Shown here: in pieces, positions 48,483 through 55,620 of the stretch
Layout of the letters: each line of letters starts with the position of its first letter
Numbering within the stretch: the first letter of the stretch is position 1
From: Pimelobacter simplex
GTDB lineage: Bacteria; Actinomycetota; Actinomycetes; Propionibacteriales; Nocardioidaceae
Reading direction: 5' to 3'
DNA length: 64,000 bases
Assembly (NCBI RefSeq): GCF_024662235.1
Contig: NZ_CP096276.1
Location: 1,736,001-1,800,000, forward strand
The notes under the pieces: generated by a model
Databases searched by the model: none
Seen by the model: only the letters and a program-made list of their open reading frames with translations
Told to the model about the DNA's origin: nothing
Translations under genes and position numbers: made by a program

Positions 48483-49208
48483 GTGGAACCACCCGACCAG
48501 GAACGCGTGCTGGCCGATCTCCACGCCCGGCTCCAGGCCCGGGGCCGGGTCCCCGAGCTGCCCTCGGGGTGGCGCCGGCAGTCGGCCATGCTGCCCGCCT
48601 TCGGGGTGGCCTACGGCGGTGACTTCATCGTCGCCGACCTGCGCCCGGCCCGCGGCCTGCTCCAGATGGTCCTCGTCGACGTCTGCGGCGGCGGCGCGGC
48701 CGCCGTCCCGGCCGCCCTCGGGTTCGCGGGCGCGCTGGAGAGCCTGATCGCCGTCGTACCTCCGGACGATCTGCTGCCCGCCGCCAACGCCTACCTGCTG
48801 CGCCAGCCCTCCGACGAGAGCATGGCCACCGCCGTCCACGTCGAGGTCGACCTGGCCGACGGCCAGTACCGGATCCGCAGCGCCGGCCACCCACCCGCCC
48901 TGCACTGGCGCGAGGACGCCGCCGAGTGGCACGTCGACAACGCCCGCGGCACCGCCCTCGGCGTCTCCGACCCCGTCGACATCACCGACAGCAAGGGCCA
49001 GCTCGCCCCCGGCGACGCCCTGCTGTTCTACACCGACGGCATGGTCGAGTCGCGGGGCAGCGACATCGACGAGGGCATCGCCTGGCTCCGTCGTACGGCG
49101 CGCGCGGCGCTGCGCGCCGGCTGGGACGGCGCCGCCGACCGGATCATCGACCAGGTCGCCCGCGGGGACGACGACCGCGCGGTGCTGCTGCTCCAGCGCG
49201 AGGGGTGA
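48483..49208 (+). CDS. PP2C-family (SpoIIE-type) serine phosphatase
   Basis: The 241-residue protein is a stand-alone SpoIIE-like catalytic domain: YGGDFIVADLR supplies a metal-binding Asp, VLVDVCGGG replaces the usual DVxGHG, then SAGHPPALHW, LLFYTDGMVESRG and GDDDRAVLLL with further metal Asp residues. Such phosphatases often dephosphorylate anti-anti-sigma factors in stress signalling. No sensor, anti-sigma or STAS gene is adjacent. The missing His of GHG could affect activity. Confidence 0.84.
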   Translation: MEPPDQERVLADLHARLQARGRVPELPSGWRRQSAMLPAFGVAYGGDFIVADLRPARGLLQMVLVDVCGGGAAAVPAALGFAGALESLIAVVPPDDLLPAANAYLLRQPSDESMATAVHVEVDLADGQYRIRSAGHPPALHWREDAAEWHVDNARGTALGVSDPVDITDSKGQLAPGDALLFYTDGMVESRGSDIDEGIAWLRRTARAALRAGWDGAADRIIDQVARGDDDRAVLLLQREG

Positions 49209-49218
49209 GCCGGGCGCC

Positions 49219-49788
49219 TCAGCGCAACGAGGCGCACTGGTCATCGGCGCGGGGGCAGACGAAGAAGCCGGTGCTGACCCGGACGGTGTAGTCCTCTCCG
49301 TCGGCCTCGTAGTCGAGCTGGGTCTGCGGCCAGCCCCAGTAGCCGGTCTCGAGGACCTCGACGACGAAGAGCAGCTCGGCGCTGTCACCCGGTTCGACGC
49401 GGTAGCCCGCGAGGGGGACCGCGTCGGCGGCGTAGTCCTCGTAGGGCCACCGCGCCGATCCGACGAGCTCGCGGCCTCCGGTGACGTCGCGGGCGCGGAC
49501 CTCGACGATCCGGACCCCTTCGTCGGTGAAGCGGCCGTGGGTGCCGGTGAGGGTGGCGCTGGTCAGGACGGCGGGCTCGTCGCCCTTGTTCTCGGCGGCC
49601 AGGGCGCCGTAGACGACGGTCGCGCCGCCCTCGACGTGCATGCCGGCCGCCTGGCGCGCCTCGGGGTCGGCGAGCAGGGCGACGGGGCCCTCGATCCGCG
49701 TGCCGGGAGGTCGGTCCGTGGTGCAGGCCGTCAGGGCCACCGCCAGCGCCGCGACGCCCATGAGGCACCCGACGGCGCGGGCGATCAC
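49219..49788 (-). CDS. Lipoprotein, second of a tandem pair
   Basis: The 189-residue protein has a lipoprotein signal peptide ending in ALTAC, so Cys22 should be lipidated and the protein anchored outside. The mature domain is beta-rich with PVALLADPEARQAAGMHVEG, VRIVEVRARDVTGGRELVGS and GYWGWPQTQLDYEADG. It is strongly similar along its length to the product of the adjacent upstream gene. GTG 49788 overlaps that gene's stop by GTGA. Not recognised as a named family; late CPRADDQC may hold a disulfide. Confidence 0.78.
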   Translation of the reverse strand: MIARAVGCLMGVAALAVALTACTTDRPPGTRIEGPVALLADPEARQAAGMHVEGGATVVYGALAAENKGDEPAVLTSATLTGTHGRFTDEGVRIVEVRARDVTGGRELVGSARWPYEDYAADAVPLAGYRVEPGDSAELLFVVEVLETGYWGWPQTQLDYEADGEDYTVRVSTGFFVCPRADDQCASLR

Positions 49789-50396
49789 GGGAGTGGGTCG
49801 CAGTCGTCGGCCGCGCGGGGGCAGACGAAGTAGCCCGTGCTGACCCGGATGGTGTGCTCGTCGCCGTCGGCCTCGTAGTCGAGCTGGGTCTGCGGCCAGC
49901 CCCAGTAGCCGGTCTCGAGGACCTCGACGACGAAGAGCAGCTCGACGCTGTCGCCGGGATCCAGGCGGTAGCCCGCGAGGGGGACCGAGTCGTCGGCGTA
50001 GTCCTCGTAGGGCCAGTGGTCGGCGCCGACCATCTCGCGGCCTCCGGTGACGTCGCGGGCGCGGACCTCGACGATCCGGACGCCCTCGTCGGTGTAGCGG
50101 CCCTGGGTGCCGGTGAGCGTCGCACTGATCAGGGTCGCCGGCTCGTGGCCCTTGTTCTCGGCGGCGAGAGCGCCGTAGACGACGGTTTTGCCGCCGTTGA
50201 CCTGGGTGAAGGCCGCCTGGCGTGCCTCGGGGTCGGCGAGGAAGGAGACCGGTCCCTCGACGCGGGTGCCGTCAGGGCGGTTGGACGAGCACGCCGTGAG
50301 GGTCGCCGCCAGGGCCACGGCCAGGGCGGCGACGGCGACGCCGCCGCTCCGCACGAGGCGGAGGGCGGCGCCGAGGTGGAGAGTCCGTCGGATCAC
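49785..50396 (-). CDS. Lipoprotein, first of a tandem pair
   Basis: The 203-residue protein starts MIRRTLHLGAALRLVRSGG, has a hydrophobic stretch AVAALAVALAATL and the lipobox LTACSS. Its mature part repeats almost every landmark of the downstream protein (SFLADPEARQAAFTQVNGG, VEVRARDVTGGREMVGADHW, and the identical GYWGWPQTQLDYEADG), showing recent tandem duplication. GTG 50396 overlaps the stop of the secreted-protein gene by GTGA. The three genes form one operon. Function is unknown. Confidence 0.78.
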   Translation of the reverse strand: MIRRTLHLGAALRLVRSGGVAVAALAVALAATLTACSSNRPDGTRVEGPVSFLADPEARQAAFTQVNGGKTVVYGALAAENKGHEPATLISATLTGTQGRYTDEGVRIVEVRARDVTGGREMVGADHWPYEDYADDSVPLAGYRLDPGDSVELLFVVEVLETGYWGWPQTQLDYEADGDEHTIRVSTGYFVCPRAADDCDPLP

Positions 50397-51712
50397 GTCA
50401 TCGGCCGGTTCTGGGCGTGGATGACGCCCGCGGTCGGCGGAGCGCTGTAGGTGCCGCACAGCCAGATGCCGCGCCGCTCCTTGGCGGTCCACTTGACGGA
50501 CACGTTGGAGGAGAAGCCGCTCTGGGCACCCACCTTGATCGGGCCGAGGTCGACGGCCGCGCCGATCTTGGCTGCCTTGTTCTCGTCGCGGGTGAAGCCC
50601 GACCCGATGCCGTAGCCAGCCCGGTGGTTCGACTGGGGTGCGTTGGCGCAGCCGATGAACTCCGAGCCGGCGCCGGTGTTGGCCGAGACCCCGCCGTACC
50701 AGGTCACGGGGTTCTTGACCTTGGTGTTGACCGGGATGGTCGTGTCGCGACACGTCGAGCCCGCACCGTAGGGCTGGTAGTGCCCGTCGACGAACTCGAA
50801 CTTGGTCGAGGCGAAGTGGTTGACCGCCTTGCCCGCCGGGTACGAGCGGAACACCTTGGCGCTGGTCTGGTTGCTGATGTGCCGGGTCACCCCGACCTTC
50901 CAGCCGCCGTCACCGGAGTAGTCGATACCGCTCTCGATGTTGGAGTCGGCCGTACGGCCGTAGCTCCACGAGGCCTCGCTCTTGGACGCGTTGTGGAACT
51001 CGACCACGTTGACCCAGCGCTGCGGACGGCCGTCGACGATGAAGCTGCAGTACGCCGACCCGGGGGCCGGCGCCTCCGCGAGCGTCGCCGCCGAGGAACC
51101 CCGCGCAGCCGCGGTGCCGCGCGCGGCCGGGGCGGCGTTCGCGGGGGAGATGTCGGGCGAGCTCGGCGTCAGCGCCAGGTCGACCGGGCCGGTCGCGACC
51201 GGGACCCGCTCGCCGGTGGTCCGGGCCAGGAGCGCGGGCTGGTCCTGCGGGGCCGTGTCCTGCCAGCCGGCGCTGGTCAGGCGCCGGGTCACGCCGGCGG
51301 TGGCGAGCTTGCCGCTGGTGGCGTCGGCGACGCCCACGTCGAAGTTGAGCCAGCCGCCGTTGCGCTCGGCGGCGCTCTTCATCGCCGGGGTCGGCACGAT
51401 GTCGATGGCGTAGGAGCCGTCGGCCGCGGTGCGGTCGGTGGCCAGCGCCTCGATCGGCAGCTCGTCGCCGGGCTGGGCGCTCTCGATGCCGGGGATCCAC
51501 CAGACGGTGACCGTGGCGCCGGCGACCGCGACGGGTGCGGCGGCGCCGGTCGTCGCCTGGGTGACCTGGCCGACCACCAGCGCGTCGGCGAGGTCGGGGG
51601 CGCCGGGGCCGCCGGGGGCGGCCGTGGCGGCCGGGGGAGCGCCGACCCCGGCCTGGATCGTGGCCGCGACGGCGACCGCCGCGGCTGCGCTGATGAGTGC
51701 TGTGCGTGCCAT
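50393..51712 (-). CDS. Large secreted protein of unknown function
   Basis: The 439-residue protein has a signal peptide (ALISAAAAVAVAATIQAG, cleavage probably near ATAAPGG), an N-terminal beta domain resembling carboxypeptidase-regulatory/SpaA-type folds (VAGATVTVWWIPG, DRTAADGSYAIDI), an Ala/Pro-rich linker (about residues 175-215), and a C-terminal domain with four cysteines and many aromatic residues (AYCSFIVDGRPQRWVNVVEF, IGCANAPQSNHRAGYGIGSG). ATG 51712 follows AGGAGG. It heads an operon with two lipoproteins. No enzyme motif is recognisable. Confidence 0.78.
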   Translation of the reverse strand: MARTALISAAAAVAVAATIQAGVGAPPAATAAPGGPGAPDLADALVVGQVTQATTGAAAPVAVAGATVTVWWIPGIESAQPGDELPIEALATDRTAADGSYAIDIVPTPAMKSAAERNGGWLNFDVGVADATSGKLATAGVTRRLTSAGWQDTAPQDQPALLARTTGERVPVATGPVDLALTPSSPDISPANAAPAARGTAAARGSSAATLAEAPAPGSAYCSFIVDGRPQRWVNVVEFHNASKSEASWSYGRTADSNIESGIDYSGDGGWKVGVTRHISNQTSAKVFRSYPAGKAVNHFASTKFEFVDGHYQPYGAGSTCRDTTIPVNTKVKNPVTWYGGVSANTGAGSEFIGCANAPQSNHRAGYGIGSGFTRDENKAAKIGAAVDLGPIKVGAQSGFSSNVSVKWTAKERRGIWLCGTYSAPPTAGVIHAQNRPMT

Positions 51713-51911
51713 CCGAGACTCCTCCTGGTTGCCGACCTGGTAGCCGACCTGGTTGCCGAGCGAGCCGTCAGCACAGCGCTTCAGATGACCATACGCAAGT
51801 GGTCAACTGGAGGTGGTGCGCAGATCGTCGATGACCGCCCGGCCGCGGTGCGGTGCAAGGCTGGTCGCGGTCCGCGTCCGGCGCCCGGGAATAGGGGCGA
51901 GCAGGGGAGAG
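51713..51911. other. Intergenic region with GCCGACCTGGT repeats and TGACCA inverted repeat
   Basis: No gene is apparent. The stretch 51732-51762 carries GCCGACCTGG twice in tandem with a partial third (GCCGAGCGAGCC). TGACCA at 51786-51791 is opposed by TGGTCA at 51800-51805, a candidate operator for the divergent secreted-protein gene. Confidence 0.5.
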
Positions 51912-51943
51912 TTGACGATAGATGACATGGCAACTAGATTGCC
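51912..51943 (+). promoter_or_regulatory. Promoter TTGACG-N17-TAGATT with overlapping GGCAA-N5-TTGCC
   Basis: TTGACG (51912-51917) and TAGATT (51935-51940) are at the ideal 17-bp spacing. GGCAA (51929-51933) and TTGCC (51939-51943) form an inverted repeat across the -10 box, so binding of a regulator would block transcription of the monooxygenase operon. Confidence 0.65.
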
Positions 51944-51965
51944 GGTGAACAAAGGAGCGGGAACC

Positions 51966-53114
51966 ATGGGCATGCAGATCGGCATCTTCACCGTCGGCGA
52001 CGTCACCACCGACCCCACCACCGGGCGGACCCCGACGGAGCACGAGCGGATCAAGGCGACCGTCGCGATCGCCAAGAAGGCCGAGGAGGTCGGCCTCGAC
52101 GTCTTCGCGACCGGCGAGCACCACAACCCGCCGTTCATCGCGTCCAACCCGACGGCGACGCTCGCCTACATCGGCGCCCAGACCGAGAACATCATCCTCT
52201 CGACCGCGACCACGCTGATCACCACGACCGACCCGGTGCTCATCGCCGAGGACTACGCCAAGATCCAGCACCTCACCGACGGCCGCGTCGACCTCATGAT
52301 GGGCCGCGGCAACACCGGCCCGGTCTACCCGTGGTTCGGCAAGGACATCCGCCAGGGCATCAACCTCGCGGTCGAGAACTACGCGCTGTTGCGCCGGCTG
52401 TGGACCGAGGCCAATGTCGACTGGGAGGGGCGCTTCCGCACCCCGCTCCAGGGCTACACCTCGACCCCGCGCCCGCTCGACGGCGTCGCGCCGTTCGTGT
52501 GGCACGGCTCGATCCGCAGCCCCGAGATCGCCGAGCAGGCGGCGTACTACGGCGACGGCTTCTTCCACAACCACATCTTCTGGCCGGCCTCGCACACCGA
52601 GCAGATGGTGCGCCTCTACCGCGAGCGGTTCGCGCACTACGGGCACGGCACGGCCGAGCAGGCCATCGTCGGCCTGGGCGGGCAGTTCTTCATGCGCAAG
52701 AACAGCCAGGACGCCGTGCGCGAGTTCCGTCCGTACTTCGACAACGCCCCGGTCTACGGCCACGGCCCGTCGCTGGAGGACTTCACCCGCCAGACGCCGC
52801 TGACCGTCGGCTCGCCCCAGGAGGTCCTGGAGCGGACCCTGTCGTTCCGCGAGTACGCCGGCGACTACCAGCGCCAGCTGTTCCTCGTCGACCACGCGGG
52901 GCTGCCGCTCAAGACGGTCCTCGAGCAGCTCGACCTGCTGGGCGAGATCCTGCCCGAGATGCGCAAGGGCTTCGCCGAGGGCCGCGGCGCCGACGTCCCG
53001 GACGCCCCGACCCACGCCTCGCTCGTCGCGGCGGCGGGCGGCGCCCACGACACCACCGTGCACGCCGAGGACACCATGACCGGCACCACCGACCGCGAGG
53101 AGGTCGACGCATGA
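51966..53114 (+). CDS. CE1758-type FMN-dependent luciferase-like monooxygenase
   Basis: The 382-residue LLM-class flavoenzyme has MQIGIFTVGDVTTDPTTGRT, EVGLDVFATGEHHNPPFIAS and GRVDLMMGRGNTGPVYPWFG, landmarks of the CE1758 group. It uses reduced FMN and O2 to oxidise an unknown substrate. The next gene encodes a CE1759-type FMN reductase and overlaps by ATGA, giving a complete two-component monooxygenase. AAAGGAGCGGG precedes ATG 51966; ATG 51972 is an alternative. The promoter carries an operator over its -10 box, so expression is likely inducible. Confidence 0.88.
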   Translation: MGMQIGIFTVGDVTTDPTTGRTPTEHERIKATVAIAKKAEEVGLDVFATGEHHNPPFIASNPTATLAYIGAQTENIILSTATTLITTTDPVLIAEDYAKIQHLTDGRVDLMMGRGNTGPVYPWFGKDIRQGINLAVENYALLRRLWTEANVDWEGRFRTPLQGYTSTPRPLDGVAPFVWHGSIRSPEIAEQAAYYGDGFFHNHIFWPASHTEQMVRLYRERFAHYGHGTAEQAIVGLGGQFFMRKNSQDAVREFRPYFDNAPVYGHGPSLEDFTRQTPLTVGSPQEVLERTLSFREYAGDYQRQLFLVDHAGLPLKTVLEQLDLLGEILPEMRKGFAEGRGADVPDAPTHASLVAAAGGAHDTTVHAEDTMTGTTDREEVDA

Positions 53115-53770
53115 CCACGCGCACCACCCGGATCGTCGTCGTCTCGGCGGGACTCTCGGTCCCGTCCTCGACCAGGCTGCTCGCCGACAAGCTCGGCGCG
53201 GCCGTCGAGCGGGCCGTGGGCGCCCGGGGCCACGAGGTCGAGGTCGAGCACGTCGAGCTGCGGCCGCTGGCGCACGCGCTGGCCGACCACCTGCTGACCG
53301 GGTTCCCCTCGGGGGACCTGGCCGAGGCGATCGAGGCGGTCCGCCACGCGGACGGCCTGGTCGTGGTGACGCCGGTGTTCTCGGCGTCGTACTCGGGGCT
53401 GTTCAAGACGTTCTTCGACGTCTTGGAGCCCGGTCTGCTCGACGCCAAGCCGGTCGTCGTGGCGGCCACCGCCGGGACCGCGCGGCACAGCCTCGTGCTC
53501 GACCACGCGCTGCGGCCGCTGTTCGCCTACCTGCGCGCGGTCGTCGTACCGACAGGGGTGTTCGCGGCGAGCGAGGACTTCGGAGCCACCGACGACGGCT
53601 CGCTCGACAAGCGGGTCGAGCGGGCGGCCGGCGAGCTGGCCGTGCTGCTCGGCGGCACCGCCGGCGAGGCGCCCGCGACATCGCCGCGGCGCTCGGTCGC
53701 GGACGGGTTCTCCGCGCCGACCCCGTTCGAGCAGCTCCTCCGTGAGGCGGGCGGCAGCTCGGTCCGTTGA
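53111..53770 (+). CDS. CE1759-type FMN reductase
   Basis: The 219-residue NAD(P)H:FMN reductase has the flavodoxin-like fold: VVVSAGLSVPSSTRLLADKL for the phosphate loop, VVVTPVFSASYSGLFKTFFD, and VVVAATAGTARHSLVLDHAL. It supplies reduced FMN to the preceding monooxygenase. The two genes are translationally coupled, and this pair is conserved in Corynebacterium and relatives. The substrate of the system remains undetermined. Confidence 0.9.
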   Translation: MTTRTTRIVVVSAGLSVPSSTRLLADKLGAAVERAVGARGHEVEVEHVELRPLAHALADHLLTGFPSGDLAEAIEAVRHADGLVVVTPVFSASYSGLFKTFFDVLEPGLLDAKPVVVAATAGTARHSLVLDHALRPLFAYLRAVVVPTGVFAASEDFGATDDGSLDKRVERAAGELAVLLGGTAGEAPATSPRRSVADGFSAPTPFEQLLREAGGSSVR

Positions 53771-53791
53771 CCTCGGTGGCAGCATGAGCCC

Positions 53792-54943
53792 ATGCGCCGA
53801 ACAGTGTTCAACGAGGACCACGAGGACTTCCGCCGCACCATCCGCTCCTTCCTGGAGTCGGAGGTCGTGCCCAACTACCAGGAGTGGTACGACGCGGGCC
53901 AGGTCTCGCGCGACCTCTACAAGAAGGTCGGGGACCTCGGTGTCTTCGGCATCGAGGTGCCCGAGGAGTACGGCGGCGCCGGCATCGAGTCGTTCAAGTT
54001 CTCCGCGGTCCTGACCGAGGAGTGCGCCCGCGCCGGGATCCACCTCGGCGGCTCCGGCGTGCACGTCGAGCTCTGCCTGCCGTACCTGCTCAAGCTCGGC
54101 ACCCCCGAGCAGCTGCACCGCTGGATGCCCGGCTTCATCTCCGGCGAGGAGATGTGGGCCATCGCGATGACCGAGCCGGGCACCGGCTCGGACCTGGCCG
54201 GCATGCAGACCACCGCCAAGCGCGACGGTGACCACTACGTGCTCAACGGCGCCAAGACGTTCATCACCGGCGGCGTGCTCGCCGACCGCGTCATCGTCTG
54301 CGCCCGGACCTCCCCGCCGCTCGAGAGCAACCGCCGCTTCGGCATCTCGCTCTTCGCCGTCGACACCAAGTCCGAGGGCTGGGCGGTCGGGCGCAAGCTC
54401 GACAAGCTCGGCCTGCGCACCTCCGACACCGCCGAGCTGTCGTTCACCGACGTCATGGTGCCCGCGAGCGACCTGCTCGGTGAGGAGAACGAGGGCTTCA
54501 CCTACCTCGGCCAGAACCTCCCGCAGGAGCGCCTCGGCATCGCCTACGGCGCCTACGCCCAGGCCGCCGCGGCGATCCGGTTCACCCAGGCGTACGTCGA
54601 GGAGCGCAAGGTCTTCGGCACCTCGGTCGCGTCCTTCCAGAACACCAAGTTCGAGCTCGCCGCCTGCCAGTCCGAGGTCGACGCCGCCCAGGCCGTCTGC
54701 GACCGCGCGCTCGAGGCCCACGACCTCGGCGAGCTGACCGCCGTCGACGCCGCCTCGGCCAAGCTGTTCTGCACCGAGGTCGCCGGCCGGGTCATCGACC
54801 GCTGCCTGCAGCTGCACGGCGGCTACGGCTACATGAACGAGTACCCGATCGCCCGCCTGTACGCCGACACCCGGGTCACCCGGATCTACGGCGGTACGTC
54901 GGAGGTCATGAAGCTCATCATCGCCAAGTCGATGGGTCTCTAG
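53792..54943 (+). CDS. Acyl-CoA dehydrogenase
   Basis: The 383-residue flavoprotein follows the acyl-CoA dehydrogenase fold: EEYGGAGIESFKFSAVLTEE, AIAMTEPGTGSDLAGMQT, NGAKTFITGG and GGYGYMNEYPIARLYADTRV. Near the C-terminus IYGGTSEVMK replaces the IYEGT that holds the catalytic Glu of short/medium-chain enzymes; long-chain and isovaleryl types place the base elsewhere, but the matching helix here (IAYGAYAQAAAAIRFTQAYV) shows no obvious Glu either. Ends just before the long hairpin at 54949. Confidence 0.87.
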   Translation: MRRTVFNEDHEDFRRTIRSFLESEVVPNYQEWYDAGQVSRDLYKKVGDLGVFGIEVPEEYGGAGIESFKFSAVLTEECARAGIHLGGSGVHVELCLPYLLKLGTPEQLHRWMPGFISGEEMWAIAMTEPGTGSDLAGMQTTAKRDGDHYVLNGAKTFITGGVLADRVIVCARTSPPLESNRRFGISLFAVDTKSEGWAVGRKLDKLGLRTSDTAELSFTDVMVPASDLLGEENEGFTYLGQNLPQERLGIAYGAYAQAAAAIRFTQAYVEERKVFGTSVASFQNTKFELAACQSEVDAAQAVCDRALEAHDLGELTAVDAASAKLFCTEVAGRVIDRCLQLHGGYGYMNEYPIARLYADTRVTRIYGGTSEVMKLIIAKSMGL

Positions 54944-54948
54944 CCCGC

Positions 54949-55008
54949 CGAAGTGCGGGGGTTGCTGCATCGAGATCGGTATCTCGGACCAGCAACCCCC
55001 GCACTTCG
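54949..55008. terminator. 19-bp perfect hairpin, bidirectional terminator
   Basis: CGAAGTGCGGGGGTTGCTG (54949-54967) pairs perfectly with 54990-55008; the loop holds a second stem CGAGAT-CGGT-ATCTCG. It lies between the acyl-CoA dehydrogenase stop and the convergent PEBP gene. Confidence 0.75.
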
Positions 55009-55022
55009 TGGAGGGCTGAGGC

Positions 55023-55550
55023 TCAGTGCGCGTAGGTGCCGGTGAGGATGGCCCGGCCCAGCGTCTTGAACGCCAGGTTGAAGCCGACCACCGCAGGCGT
55101 CGCGGAGCCGTCGACGCCGAGCTGGGGCTCGCCGACCGCGTGGACCACGAAGAAGTAGCGGTGCACCTGGTCGCCCTCGGGGGGCGCGGCGCCGGCGAAG
55201 TCCGGCGTACCGAAGTCGTTGCGGACGTGGAAGGCGCCGGCCGGGAGGGTGGTGTCGGAGGCGCCCGCGCCGGCGTCGAGGCTGGTCACGTCGGCCGGGA
55301 TGTCGACGGCGACCCAGTGCCAGAACCCGCTCGGGATGGGCGCGTCGGGGTCGAAGCAGGTCACGACATAGCTCTGGGTGCCCTCGGGGCCGGGCTCCCA
55401 GGTGAGCTGGGGCGAGGTGTTGCCGAGGGCGTAGACCTGCGCGTCGTCGAGCGGCCGGCCGTCGGTGACGTCGGCGCTGGTGACGGCGAAGGCGGCAGCG
55501 GCGGGGAGCAGCGGGTACGGGTCCGGGGTCACCGGGCGATCGAGACTCAT
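55023..55550 (-). CDS. YbhB/YbcL family PEBP-like protein
   Basis: The 175-residue protein shows the phosphatidylethanolamine-binding protein fold: NTSPQLTWEPGPEGTQSYVV, CFDPDAPIPSGFWHWVAVDI (the ligand-site DPDAP and HW), and GDQVHRYFFVVHAVGEPQLG. Bacterial members are cytoplasmic and have been linked to kinase regulation, but their role is unclear. ATG 55550 was chosen because it begins the conserved part. Divergent from siroheme synthase. Confidence 0.88.
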   Translation of the reverse strand: MSLDRPVTPDPYPLLPAAAAFAVTSADVTDGRPLDDAQVYALGNTSPQLTWEPGPEGTQSYVVTCFDPDAPIPSGFWHWVAVDIPADVTSLDAGAGASDTTLPAGAFHVRNDFGTPDFAGAAPPEGDQVHRYFFVVHAVGEPQLGVDGSATPAVVGFNLAFKTLGRAILTGTYAH

Positions 55551-55620
55551 GTCACCCGAAGGTAGTCCGGTGGTTGGCCCGGACCAACGGCTGTTCGCGA
55601 ACTGTCGAGAGAATGTCCCG

